Below, piece by piece: positions 33,405 through 47,400 of a stretch of DNA of 64,000 nt. Position numbers and translations under genes: made by a program. Below the pieces are notes generated by a model. It ran no database searches. It saw only the letters and a list, made by a program, of their open reading frames with translations, and had not been told where the DNA came from. The stretch covers positions 379,737,331 to 379,801,330 of the forward strand of contig CM042688.1 of assembly GCA_023614405.1 (NCBI GenBank). Direction: 5' to 3'. The stretch is from Avena insularis (taxonomy: Eukaryota > Streptophyta > Magnoliopsida > Poales > Poaceae). Positions within the stretch are counted from its first letter, which is position 1, and each line of letters opens with the position of its first letter.

Positions 33405-35079
33405 ATGTGTGTTCTTTTCGTAAACCACAATTATAGTCATTACGTGTTTTTTAATCTTTTCATAAACCACATGGAACCACAACTAGAGTCATTGCATGTG
33501 CCTTTTCCTAAACCACCACTAGTGTCATTGCATGTGTTTTATTTCCATAAACCACATGGATCCACCAGAGTCATTTGCATCTGTGTTCTTTTCAATGACC
33601 ACCACTAGTGTCATTGCATGTCTTTGCATGTGTGTTCTTTTCCTAATCCATCACTAGTGTCATTCCATGTGCGTTATTTTACTAAACCACTTGGATCCAC
33701 CAGTGTCATTGCATGTGTGTCCTTTTTATAAACCACCACTATACTCATTGCATGTTTGTTCTTTTCCTAAACCACAACTAAACTCATTGCACGTTTGTTC
33801 TTTTCATAAACCACACGGATCCACCAGTATCATTGCATATGTGTTCCTTTCCTAAACCACCACTAGATTTATTGCATGTCTGTTCTTCCCATAAACCACA
33901 TGGATCCACCAGTGCCATTTCATGTCTTTGCATGTGTGTTCTTTTCCTAAACCATCACTAGTGTCATTCCATGCGCGTTATTTTACTAAACCACATGGAT
34001 CCACCAGAGTCATTGCATGTGTGTTATTTTTCTAAACCACCACTAGATTCATTACATGTGTGTTCTTTCCATAAAAAACATGGATCCACCAGAGTCATTT
34101 GCATGTGTGTTTTTTCATTAACCACCACTAGTGTCACTGCATGTGTGTACTTTTCATAAACCACAACTATAGTCATTGCATGTTTGTTCTTTTCATAGAC
34201 CACTTGGATCAACCAGTGTGATTGCATGTGTGTTCTTTTCAGAAACCACCACTAGATTCATTGCATGTGTGTTCTTTCCATAAACCACAGGGATCCACCA
34301 GAGTCATTTGCATGTGTGTTCTTTTCATTAACCACTAGTGTCATTGCATGTGTTCCTTTCCTAAACCACATGGATCCACTAGTGTCATTGTATGTCTTTG
34401 GATGTGCGTTCTTTTCTTAAACCATCACTAGTGTCATTGCATGTGTGTTATTTTACTAAACCACATGGATCCACCAGTGTTAATGCATGTGTGTTCTTTT
34501 GATAAACCACCACTAGAGTGATTGCATGTTTGTTCTTTTCCTATACTAGAACTAAAGACATTGGATGTGTGTTCTTTTGCTAAACCACCACTACTGTCAT
34601 TGCATGTGTGTTCCTTTCAAAAACCACATGGATCCACCGGTGTCATTGCATGTGTGTTCTTTTCCTAAACTACCACTAAAGACATTGCATGTGTGTACTT
34701 TTCATAAACCACAACCAGTGTCATTGCATGTGTGTTCCTTTTCATAAACCACTTGGATCCACCAGAGTCATTGCATGTGTGTTATTTTCCTAAAACACCA
34801 CTTGATTCATTGCATGTGTGTTCTTTCCATAAAAATAATGGATCAACCAGAGTCATTTGCATGTGTGTTCTTTTCATTAACCACCACAAGTGTCATTGCA
34901 TGTGTGTTCCTTTCCTAAACCACATGGATCCACCGGAATCATTGCATGTCTTTGCATGTGCGTTCTATTGCTAAACCACCACTAGTGTCATTTTATGTGT
35001 GTTCTTTTCCTAAACCACCACTAGTGTCACTGCATGTGTGTTCTTTTTATAAACCACTTGGATCCACCAGAGTCATTGC
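33405..35079. repeat. Higher-order repeat, 1675-bp copy
   Basis: A longer version of the 1005-bp unit. It is parallel to 35080-36757: landmarks 33971, 34565 and 34732 recur 1678 bp later. One 3-bp deletion near 33500 (GTGCCTTTTCC) explains the length difference. Confidence 0.87.
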
Positions 35080-36757
35080 ATGTGTGTTCTTTTCGTAAAC
35101 CACAATTATAGTCATTACGTGTTTTTTAATCTTTTCATAAACCACATGGAACCACAACTAGAGTCATTGCATGTGCGTTCCTTTCCTAAACCACCACTAG
35201 TGTCATTGCATGTGTTTTATTTCCATAAACCACATGGATCCACCAGAGTCATTTGCATCTGTGTTCTTTTCAATGACCACCACTAGTGTCATTGCATGTC
35301 TTTGCATGTGTGTTCTTTTCCTAATCCATCACTAGTGTCATTCCATGTGCGTTATTTTACTAAACCACTTGGATCCACCAGTGTCATTGCATGTGTGTCC
35401 TTTTTATAAACCACCACTATACTCATTGCATGTTTGTTCTTTTCCTAAACCACAACTAAACTCATTGCACGTTTGTTCTTTTCATAAACCACACGGATCC
35501 ACCAGTATCATTGCATATGTGTTCCTTTCCTAAACCACCACTAGATTTATTGCATGTCTGTTCTTCCCATAAACCACATGGATCCACCAGTGCCATTTCA
35601 TGTCTTTGCATGTGTGTTCTTTTCCTAAACCATCACTAGTGTCATTCCATGCGCGTTATTTTACTAAACCACATGGATCCACCAGAGTCATTGCATGTGT
35701 GTTATTTTTCTAAACCACCACTAGATTCATTACATGTGTGTTCTTTCCATAAAAAACATGGATCCACCAGAGTCATTTGCATGTGTGTTTTTTCATTAAC
35801 CACCACTAGTGTCACTGCATGTGTGTACTTTTCATAAACCACAACTATAGTCATTGCATGTTTGTTCTTTTCATAGACCACTTGGATCAACCAGTGTGAT
35901 TGCATGTGTGTTCTTTTCAGAAACCACCACTAGATTCATTGCATGTGTGTTCTTTCCATAAACCACAGGGATCCACCAGAGTCATTTGCATGTGTGTTCT
36001 TTTCATTAACCACTAGTGTCATTGCATGTGTTCCTTTCCTAAACCACATGGATCCACTAGTGTCATTGTATGTCTTTGGATGTGCGTTCTTTTCTTAAAC
36101 CATCACTAGTGTCATTGCATGTGTGTTATTTTACTAAACCACATGGATCCACCAGTGTTAATGCATGTGTGTTCTTTTGATAAACCACCACTAGAGTGAT
36201 TGCATGTTTGTTCTTTTCCTATACTAGAACTAAAGACATTGGATGTGTGTTCTTTTGCTAAACCACCACTACTGTCATTGCATGTGTGTTCCTTTCAAAA
36301 ACCACATGGATCCACCGGTGTCATTGCATGTGTGTTCTTTTCCTAAACTACCACTAAAGACATTGCATGTGTGTACTTTTCATAAACCACAACCAGTGTC
36401 ATTGCATGTGTGTTCCTTTTCATAAACCACTTGGATCCACCAGAGTCATTGCATGTGTGTTATTTTCCTAAAACACCACTTGATTCATTGCATGTGTGTT
36501 CTTTCCATAAAAATAATGGATCAACCAGAGTCATTTGCATGTGTGTTCTTTTCATTAACCACCACAAGTGTCATTGCATGTGTGTTCCTTTCCTAAACCA
36601 CATGGATCCACCGGAATCATTGCATGTCTTTGCATGTGCGTTCTATTGCTAAACCACCACTAGTGTCATTTTATGTGTGTTCTTTTCCTAAACCACCACT
36701 AGTGTCACTGCATGTGTGTTCTTTTTATAAACCACTTGGATACACCAGAGTCATTGC
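35080..36757. repeat. Higher-order repeat, 1678-bp copy
   Basis: In the stretches I compared (about 33960-35080 with 35640-36757) I saw only isolated differences from the preceding copy, for example GGATACACC instead of GGATCCACC at about 36730. It is a very recent tandem duplication. Confidence 0.87.
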
Positions 36758-39018
36758 ATGTGTGTTCTTTTCGTAAACCACAATTATAGTCATTACGTGT
36801 TTGTTCTTTTCATAAACCACATGGAACCACAATTAGAGTCATTGCATGTGTGTTCCTTTCCTAAACCACCACTAGTGTCATTGCATGTGTTTTATTTCCA
36901 TAAACCACATGGATCCACCAGAGTCATTTGCATGTGTGTTCTTTTCAATGACCACCACTAGTGTCATTGCATGTCTTTGCATGTGTTTTCTTTTCCTAAT
37001 CCATCACTAGTGTCATTCCATGTGCGTTATTTTACTAAACCACTTGGATCCACCAGTGTCATTGCATGTGTGTCCTTTTTATAAACCACCACTATACTCA
37101 TTGCATGTTTGTTCTTTTCCTAAACCCCAACTAGACTCATTGCATGTTTGTTCTTTTGATAAACCACATGGATCCACCAGTATCATTGCATATGTGTTCC
37201 TTTCCTAAACCACCACTAGATTTATTGCATGTGTGTTCTTCCCATAAACCACATGGATCCACCAGAGTCATTTGCATGTGTGTTCTGTTCATTAACCACC
37301 ACCAGTGGCACTGCATGTGTGTTCCTTTCCTAAACCACATGGATCCACTAGTGTCATTGCATCTCTTTGCATGTGTGTTCTTTTACTAAACCACATGGAA
37401 CCACAACTAGCGTCATTTGCATGTGTGTTCTTTTCATAAACCACCACCAGTGTCATTGAATGTGTGTTCTTTCCATAAACCAAATGGATCTACCAAAGTC
37501 ATTTGCATGTGAATTCTTTTCAATGACCACCACTAGTGTCATTGCATGTGTGTTCCTTTCCTAAACCACATGGATCCACCAGAGACATTGCATATGTGTT
37601 CTTTTCCTAAACCAACACTAGTGTCATTGCATGTGAGTTATTTACTAAACCACATGCAACAACAACTAGAGTCATTTGCATGTGTGTTCTTTTAAATAAC
37701 AACCACTAGTGTTATTGCATGTTTGTTCTTTCCATAAACCACATGGGTCCACCAAAGTCATTTGCATGTGTTTTCTTTTCAATAACCACCATCAGTGTCT
37801 TTGCATGTGTGTTCCTTTCCTAAACCACATGGATCCATCAGTGTCATTGCATGTCTTTGCATGTGTGTTCTTTTCCTAAACCACCACTAGTGTCATTCCA
37901 TGTGTGTTATTTTACTAACCAAATGGATCCACCAGTGTCATTTGCATGTGTGTTCTTTTCATAAACCACCATCACTGTCATTGCATGTGTGTTCCTTTCC
38001 TAAACCACATGGATCCACCTGTGTCATTGCATGTCGTTGCATGTGTGCGCTTTTCCTAAACCACCACTAGTGTCATTGCATGTGTGTTATTTTACTAAAC
38101 CACATGATCCACCAGTTTCATTTGCATGTGTGTTCTTTTCATAAACCACCACCAGTGTCACTGCATGTGTGTACTTTTCATAAACCACGGCTATAGTCAT
38201 TGCATGTTTGTTCTTTTCATAAACCACTTGGATCAACCAGTGTCATTGCATGTGTGTTCTTTTCATAAACCACCACTAGATTCATTGCATGTGTGTTCTT
38301 TGCATAAACCACAGGGATCCACCAGAGTCATTTGCATGTGTGTTCTTTTCATTAACCACTAGTGTTATTGCATGTGTTCCTTTCCTAAACCACATGGATC
38401 CACTAGTGTCATTGTATGTCTTTTGATGTGTGTTCTTTTCTTAAACCATTACTAGTGTCATTGCATGTGTGATATTTTACTAAACCACATGGATCCACCA
38501 GTGTCAACGCATGTGCGTTGTTTTGATAAACCACCACTAGAGTGATTGCATGTTTGTTCTTTTCCTAAACCAGAACTAAAGACATTGCATGTGTGTTCTT
38601 TTCCTAAACCACCACTACTGTCATTGCCTGTGTGTTCCTTTCATAAACCACATGGATCCACCGATGTCATTGCATGTGTGTTCTTTTCCTAAACTACCAC
38701 TAAAGTCATTGCATGTGTGTACTTTTCATAAACCACAACCATTGTCATTGCATGTGTGTTCCTTTTCATAAACCACTTGGATGCACCAGTGTCATTGCAT
38801 GTGTGTTCTTTTCATAAACCACCACTAGATTCATTGCATGTGTGTTCTTTCCATAAAACACATGGATCCACCAGAGTTATTTGCATGTGTGTTCTTTTCA
38901 TTAACCACCACCAGTGTCATTGCATGTGTGTTCCTTTCCTAAACCATATGGATCCACCAGTGTCATTGCATGTCTTTGCATGTGTGTTATTTTCCTAAAC
39001 CACCACTAGTGTCAATGC

Positions 39019-39031
39019 ATGTGTGTTATTT
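39019..39031. repeat. Left flanking duplication of the retroposed insert
   Basis: ATGTGTGTTATTT, repeated at 39179-39191 as ATGTGTGCTATTT (one mismatch). An uninterrupted parallel of this site is at about 40628 (ATGTGTGTTATTTAACTAAACC). Confidence 0.85.
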
Positions 39032-39178
39032 AAACCAATTTAGACAGGAGATAGTTGATTAGCATGTTATCCCTCTTTTTTGAGGTGGAATATGGTTGTA
39101 AATATTCTTTTGTAACTCTATATAATCTATAAAAGTTGAAGTGGGGTTTTTTTGCCCTACTGTTTTACCCTCAAAAAA
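39032..39178 (+). mobile_element. Short A-tailed retroposed insert (LINE 3' end or SINE)
   Basis: 147 bp unlike the satellite, starting AAACCAATTTAGACAGG and ending CCCTCAAAAAA. It is flanked by 13-bp target duplications. A variable-length (over 10 bp) duplication plus an A-rich 3' end are hallmarks of LINE-type target-primed insertion. It carries TTTTGTAACTCTATATAATC followed by a short inverted GTGGGGTTTTTTTGCCCTAC, which resembles plant LINE 3' tails. It is too short to code. No tRNA-like promoter boxes are obvious, so a 5'-truncated LINE is favoured over a SINE. Confidence 0.75.
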
Positions 39179-41410
39179 ATGTGTGCTATTTAACTAAACC
39201 ACATGGATCCACCAGTGTCAATGCATGTGTGTCCTTTTCATAAACCACCACTAGAGTCATTGCATGTTTGTTCTTTTCCTAAACCACAACTAGAGACATT
39301 GCATGTGTGTTCTTTTCCTAAACCACCACTAGTGTCATTGCATGTGTGTTATTTCACTAAACCACATGGATCCACCAGTTTCATTTGCATGTGTGTTCTT
39401 TTCATAAACCACCACTAGTGTCATTGCATGTGTGGTATTTTCCTAAACCACATGGATCCACCGGTGTCATTTGCATGTGTGTTCTTTCCATAAACTACCA
39501 CTAGTGTCATTGCTTGTGTGTTCCTTTACTACACCACATGGATCCACCAGTGCCATTGCATGTCTTTGCATGTGTGTTCTTTTCCTAAACCATCACTAGT
39601 GTCATTCCATGCACGTTATTTTACTAAACCACATGGATCCACCAGAGTCATTGCATGTGTGTTATTTTCCTAAACCACCACTAGATTCATTGCATGTGTG
39701 TTCTTTCCATAAAAATCATGGATCCACCAGAGTCATTTGCATGTGTGTTTCTTTTCATTAACCACCACTAGTGTCACTGCATGTGTGTACTTTTCATAAA
39801 CCACAACTATAGTCATTGCATGTTTGTTCTTTCCGTAAACCACTTGGATCAACCAGTGTGATTGCATGTGTGTTCTTTTCATAAACCACCACTAGAATCA
39901 TTGCATTTGTGTTCTTGCCATAAACCACAGGGATCCACCAGAGTCATTTGCATGTGTGTTCTTTTCATTAACCACAAGTGTCATTGCATGTGCTCCTTTC
40001 CTAAGCCACATGGATCCACCAGTGTCATTGTATGTCCTTGGATGTGTGTTGTTTTCTTAAACCATCACTAGTGTCATTGCATGTGTGTTATTTTACTAAA
40101 CCACATGGATCCACCAATGTTAATGCATGTGTGTTCTTTTGATAAACCACCACTAGAGTGATTGCATGTTTGTTCTTTTCCTATACCAGAACTAAAGACA
40201 TTGCATGTGTGTTATTTTCCTAAACCACCACTATTGTCATTGCATGTGTGTTCCTTTCATAAACCACATGGATCCACCGGTGTCATTGCACGTGTGTTAT
40301 TTTGCTAAACTACCACTAAAGTCATTGCATGTGTGTACTTTTCATAAACCACAACCAGTGTCATTGCATGTGTGTTCCTTTTCATAAACCACTTGGATCC
40401 ACCAGTGTCATTGCATGTGTGTTCTTTTCATAATCCACCACTAGATTCATTGCATGTGTGTTCTTTCCATAAAACACGTGGATCCACCAGCGTTATTTGC
40501 ATGTGTGTTCTTTTCATTAACCACCACCAGTGTCATTGCATGTGTGTTGCTAAACCACATGGATACACCAGTGTCATTGCATGTCTTTGCATGTGTGTTA
40601 TTTTCCTAAACCACCACTAGTGTCAATGCATGTGTGTTATTTAACTAAACCACATGGATCCACCAGTGTCAATGCATGTGTGTCCTTTTTATAAACCACC
40701 ACTAGAGTCATTGCATGTTTGTTCTTTTCCTAAACCACAACTAGAGACATTGCATGTGTGTTCTTTTCCTAAACCACCACTAGTGTCATTGCATGTGTGT
40801 TATTTCACTAAACCACATGGATCCACCAGTTTCATTTGCATGTGTGTTCTTTTCATAAACCACCACCAGTGTCATTGCATGTGTGGTATTTTCCTAAACC
40901 ACATGGATCCACTAGTGTCATTTCCATGTGTGTTGTTTTCATAAACCACCACCAGTGTCATTGCATGTGTGTTCCTTTACTAAACCAGATGGATCTACCA
41001 GTGCCATTGCATGTCTTTGCATCTGTGTTCTTTTCCTAAACCATCACTAGTGTCATTCCATGTGCGTTATTTTACTAAACCACGTGGATCCACCAGAGTC
41101 ATTGCATGTGTGTGATTTTCCTAAACCACCACTAGATTCATTGCATGTGTGTTCTTTCCATAAAAATCATGGATCAACCAGAGTCATTTGCATGTGTGTT
41201 CTTTTCATTAACCACCACCAGTGTCATTGCATGTGTGTTCCTTTCCTAAACCACATGGATCCACCGGAATCATTGCAAGTCTTTGCATGTGTGTTCTATT
41301 GCGAAACCACCACTAGTGTCATTTTATGTGTGTTCTTTTCCTAAACCACCACTAGTGTCACTGCATGTGTGTTCTTTTTATAAACCACTTGGATCCACCA
41401 GAGTCATTGC

Positions 41411-44400
41411 ATGTGTGTTCTTTTCGTAAACCACAATTATAGTCATTACGTGTTTGTTCTTTTCATAAACCACCTGGAACCAAAACTAGAGTCATTGCAT
41501 GTGCGTTCCTTTCCTAAACCACCACTAGTGTCATTGCATGTGTTTTATTTCCATAAACCACATGGATCCACCAGAGTCATTTGCATGTGTGTTCTTTTCA
41601 ATGACCACCACTAATGTCATTGCATGTCTTTGCATGTGTGTTCTTTTCCTAATCCATCACTAGTGTCATTCCATGTGCGTTATTTTTCTAAACCACTTGG
41701 ATCCACCAATGTCATTGCATGTGTGTCCTTTTTATAAACCACCACTATACTCATTGCATGTTTGTTATTTTCCTAAACCACAACTAGACTCATTGCATGT
41801 TTGTTCTTTTGATAAACCACATGGATCCACCAGTATCATTGCATATGTGTTCCTTTCCTAAACCACCACTAGATTTATTGCATGTGTGTTCTTCCCATAA
41901 ACCACATGGATCCACCAGAGTCATTTGCATGTGTGTTCTGTTCATTAACCACCACAAGTGGAACTGCATGTGTGTTCCTTTCCTAAACCACATGGATCCA
42001 CTAGTGTCATTGCATCTCTTTGCATGTGTGTTATTTTACTAAACCACATGGAACTACAACTAGAGTCATTTGCATGTGTGTTCTTTTCAATAACCACCAC
42101 TAGTGTTGCTGCATGTTTGTTCTTTCCATAAACAACATGGGTCCACCAAAGTCATTTGCATGTGTTTTCTTTTCAATAACCACCATAAGTGTCATTGCAT
42201 GTGTGTTCCTTTCCTAAACCACATGGATCCACCAGTGTCATTGCATGTCTTTGCATGTGTGTTCTTTTCCTAAACCAACACTAGTGTCATTGCATGTGTG
42301 TTATTTTACTAAACCAAATGGATCCACCAGTGTCATTTGCATGTGTGTTATTTTCATAAACCACCACCTGTGTCATTGCATGTGTGTTATTTTACTAAAC
42401 CAAATGGATCCACCAGTGTCATTTGCATGTGTGTTATTTTACTAAACCAAATGGATCCACCAGTGTCATTTGCATGTGTGTTCTTTTCATAAACCACCAC
42501 TACTATCATTGCATGTGTGTTCCTTTCCTAAACCACATGGATCCACCAGTGTCATTGCATGTCATTGCATGTGTGCGCTTTTCCTAAACCACCACTAGTG
42601 TCATTGCATGTGTGTTATTTTACTAAACCACATGGATCCACCAGTTTCATTTGCATGTGTGTTCTTTTCATAAACCACCACCAGTGTCACTGCATGTGTG
42701 TACTTTTCATAAACCACAACTATAGTCATTGCAAGTTTGTTCTTTTTATAAACCACTTGGATCAACCAGTGTCATTGCATGTGTGTTCTTTTCATAAATC
42801 ACCACTAGATTCATTGCATGTGTGTTCTTTGCATAAACCACAGGTATCCACCAGAGTCATTTGCATGTTTGTTCTTTTCAGTAACCACTAGTGTTATTGC
42901 ATGTGTTCCTTTCCTAAACCACATGGATCCACCAGTGTCATTGTATGTCTTTGGATGTGTGTTCTTTCCTGAAACCATCACTAGTGTCATTGCATGTGTG
43001 ATATTTTACTAAACCACATGGATCAACCGGTGTCAATGCATGTGTGTTGTTTTGATAAACCACCACTAGAGTGATTGCATGTTTGTTCTTTTCCTAAACC
43101 AGAACTAAAGACATTGCATGTGTGTTCTTTTCCTAAACCACCACTACTGTCATTGCATGTGTGTTCCTTTCATAAACCACATGGATCCACCGATGTCATT
43201 GCATATGTGTTCTTTTCCTAAACTACCACTAAAGTCATTGCATGTGTGTACTTTTCATAAACCACAATCAGAATCATTGCATGTGTGTTCCTTTTCATAA
43301 ACCACTTAGATGCACCAGTGTCATTGCATGTGTGTTCTTTTCATAAACCACCACTAGATTCATTCCATGTGTGTTCTTTCCATAAAACACATGGATCCAC
43401 CAGAGTTATTTGCATGTGTGTTCTTTTCATTAACCACCACCAGTGTCATTGCATGTGTGTTCCTTTCCTAAACCACATGGATCCACCAGTGTCATTGCAT
43501 GTCTTTGCATGTGTGTTATTTTCCTAAACCACCACTAATGTCAATGCATGTGTGTTATTTAACTAAACCACATGGATCCACCAGTGTCATTGCATGTGTG
43601 TCCTTTTCATAAACCACCACTAGAGTTATTGCATGTCAGTTCTTTTCCTAAACCACAACTAGAGACATTGCATGTATGTTCGTTTCCTAAACCACTACTA
43701 GTGTCATTGCATGTGTGTTATTTCACTAAACCACATGGATCCACCAGTGCCATTTGCATGTGTGTTCTTTTCATAAACCACCACCTATGTCATTGCATGC
43801 GTGGTTATTACCTAAACCACATGTATCCACCAGTGTCATTTGCATTTGTGTTCTTTTCATAAATCACCACCAGTGTCATTGCATGTGTGTTCCTTTACTA
43901 AACCACATGGATCCACCAATGCCAATGCATGTCTTTCCATGTGTGTTTTTTTCCTATACCATCACTAGTGTCATTCCTTGTGGGTTATTTTAGTAAACCA
44001 CATGGATCCATCAGAGTCATTACATGTGTGTTCTTTCCATAAAAATCATGGATCCACCAGAGTCATTTGCATGTGTGTTCTTTTCATTAACCACCACCAG
44101 TGTCACTGCATGTGTGTTCCTTTACTAAACCACATGGATCCACCAGAATCATTGCATGTCTGTGCATGTGTGTTGTATTCCTAAACCACCACTAGTGTCA
44201 TTTTATGTGTGTTCTTTTACTAAACAACCACTAGTGTCATTGCATGTGTGTTCTTTTTATAAACCACTTGGATCCACCAGAGTCATTGCACGTGTGTTCT
44301 TTTCGTAAACCACAATTATAGTCGTTACATGTTTGTTCTTTTGATAAACCACATAGAACCACAACTAGAGTCATTGCATGTGCGCTCCGTTCCAAAACCA

Positions 44401-47400
44401 CCACTAGTGTGATTGCATGTGTGTTCTTTCCATAAACCACATGGATCCACCAGAGTCATTTGCATGTGTGTTCGTTTCAATGACCACCACCAGTGTCATT
44501 GCATGTGTGTTCCTTTCCTAAACCACATGGATCCACTAGTGTCATTGCATGTCTTTGCATGTGTGTTCTTTTCCTAATCCACCACTAGTGTCATTCCATG
44601 TGCATTATTTTACTAAACCACTTGGATCCACCAGTGTCATTGCACGTGTGTCCTTTTCAGAAACCAGCACTAGACTCGTTGCATGTTTGTTCTTTTACTG
44701 AACCACAACTAGACTCATTGCATGTTTGTTCTTTTCATAAACCACATGGATCCACTAGTATAATTGCATATGTGTTCCTTTCCTAAACCACCAATAGATT
44801 TATTGCATGTATGTTCTTCCCATAAACCACATGGATCCACCAGAGTCATTTGCATGTGTGTTCTGTTCATTAACGACCACCAGTGGCATTGCATGTGTGT
44901 TCCTTTCCTAAACCACATCGATCCACCAGTGTTATTGCATATGTTGGCGTGTGTGTTCTTTTCCTAAGCTACCACTAGTGTCATCGCATGTGTGTTCTTT
45001 TCCTAAACCACCACTAGTGTTATTGCATGTGTGTTCTTTTCATTAACCACTTGGATCCACCAGAGTCATTGCATCTGTGTTCTTTTCCTAAACCACCACT
45101 AGAGTCATTGCATGTGTGTACTTTTACTAAACCACAACTAGAGTCATTTCATGTTTATTCTTTTCATAAACCACTTGGATCCACCAGTGTCATTGCATGT
45201 GTGTTATTTTCCTAAACCACCACTAGATTCATTGCATGTGTGTTCTTTTCATAAATCACTTGGATCCACCAGAGTCACTGCATGTGTGGTCTTTTCATAA
45301 ACCACAACTATAGTAATTGCATGTTTGTTCTTTTCATAAACGACATGGAATCACAACTAGAGTCATTGCATGTGTGTCATTTTCATAAACCACCACCAGT
45401 GTCATTGCATGTGTGTTCTTTCCATAAACCACATGGATCCACTAGCGTCATTGCATGTCTTTGCATGTGTGTTCTTTTCCTAAACCACCACTAGTGTCAT
45501 TATATGTGTGTTCTTTTCCTTAACCACCAGTAGTGTCACTAGATTTGTGTTCTTTTCATAAACCACTTGGATCCACTAGAGTCATTTCATGTGTGTTCTT
45601 TACATAAACCACAACTATAGTTATTGCATGTTTGTTCTTTTCATCAACCAAACAGAACCACAACTAGAGTCATTGCATGTGTGTTCTTTTCATAAACCAC
45701 CACTAGTGTCATTGCATGTGTGTTCTTTCCATAAACCACATGGAGCCACCAGAGTCATTTGCATGTGTATTCTTTTCAATGACCACCAGTGTCATTGTAT
45801 GTGTGTTCCTTTCCTAAACCACATGGATCCACCAGTGCCATTGCATGTCTTTCCATGTGTGTTCTTTTCCTAAACCATCACTAGTGTCATTCCTTGTGGG
45901 TTATTTTACTAAACCACATGGATCCACCAGAGTCATTACATGTGTGTTCTTTCCATAAAAATCATGGACCCACCAGAGTCATTTGCATGTGTGTTATTTT
46001 CATTAACCACCACCAGTGTCACTACATGTGTGTTCCTTTCCTAAACCACATGGATCCACCAGAATCATTGCATGTCTTTACATGTGTTTTCTATTCCTAA
46101 ACCACCACTAGTGTCATTTTATGTGTGTTCTTTTCCTAAACCACCACTAGTGTCATTGCATGTGTGTTCTTTTAATTAACCACCACCAGTGTCATTGCAT
46201 GTGTGTTCCTCTCCTAAACCACATGGATCCACCAGTGTCATTGCATGTCTTTGCATGTGTGTTCTTTTCCTAAACCACCACTAGTGTCATTATATGTGTG
46301 TTCATTTCCTAAACCACTACTAGTGTCCCTGCATTTCTGTTCTTTTCATAAACCACTTGGATCCACCAGACTCATTGCATGTGTGTTCTTTACATAAACC
46401 ACAATTATAGTCATTGGATGTTTGTTCTTTTCATAAACCACACGGAACCACAACCAGAGTCATTGCATGTGTGTTATTTTCATAAACCACCACTAGTGCC
46501 ATTGCATGTGTGTTTTTCCATAGACCACATGGATCCACCAGAGTTATTTGCACGTGTATTATTTTCAATGACCACCACCAGTGTCATTTCATGTGTGTTC
46601 CTTTCCTAAACCACATGCATCCACCAATGCCATTGCATGTCTTTGCATGTGTGTTCTTTTCCTAAACCATCACTAGTGTCATTCCATGTGCGTTATTTTA
46701 CTAAACCACATGGATCCACCAGTGTCATTGCATGTGTGTTATTTTCCTAAACCACCACTAGTGTCATTGCATCTGTGTTCTTTCGATAAAAATCATGGAT
46801 CCACCAGAGTCATTTGCATGTGTCTTCTTTTCATTAACCACCACCAGTGTCATTGCATGTGTGTTCCTTTCCAAAACCACTTGGATCCACCAGAATCATT
46901 GCATGTCTTTGCATGTGTGTTCTATTCCTAAACCACCACTAGTGTCATTTTATGTGTGTTGTTTTTCTAACCCACCACTAGTGTCACTACATGTGTGTTC
47001 TTTTTATAAACCACATGGATCCACCAGAGTCATTGCATGTGTGTTCTTTTCATAAACCACAATTATAATCATTACATTTTTGTTCTTTTCATAAACCACA
47101 TGGACCACAACTAGAGTCATTGCATGTGCGTTCCCTTCCATAAACCACGTGGATCCACAAGAGTCATTTGCATGTGTGTTCTTTTCAATGACCCCCACCA
47201 GTGTCATTGCATGTGTGTTCCTTTCCTAAGCCACATGGATCCACCAGTGTCATTGCATGTCTTTGCATGTGTGTTCTTTTCCTAATCCACCACTAGTGTC
47301 ATTCCATGTGCGTTATTTTACTAAACCACTTGGATCCACCAGTGTCATTGCATGTGTGTTATTTTCCTAAACCACCACTAATGTCATTGCATCTGTGTTC

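Larger units (their letters stand above)
28981..39031. repeat. Satellite block 3, left part
   Basis: Continues the array after the CACTA element. Distinctive variants include CCATAAAAATCATGGATC and ATTACTAAACC-type B units, and CCACAATTATAGTCATTACG. It contains the clearest recent higher-order repeats of the window (31434-36757). No gene is seen. Confidence 0.95.

Noticed and set aside
37137..37340. Minus-strand frames in the satellite (for example MWFRKGTHMQCHWW)
   Set aside because: The same automatic openness of a 39-bp unit on the opposite strand. The motif recurs wherever the same monomer order recurs.
28981..39031. CRISPR-like array
   Set aside because: The repeats are contiguous diverging monomers with no unique spacers, and the window is plant nuclear DNA.
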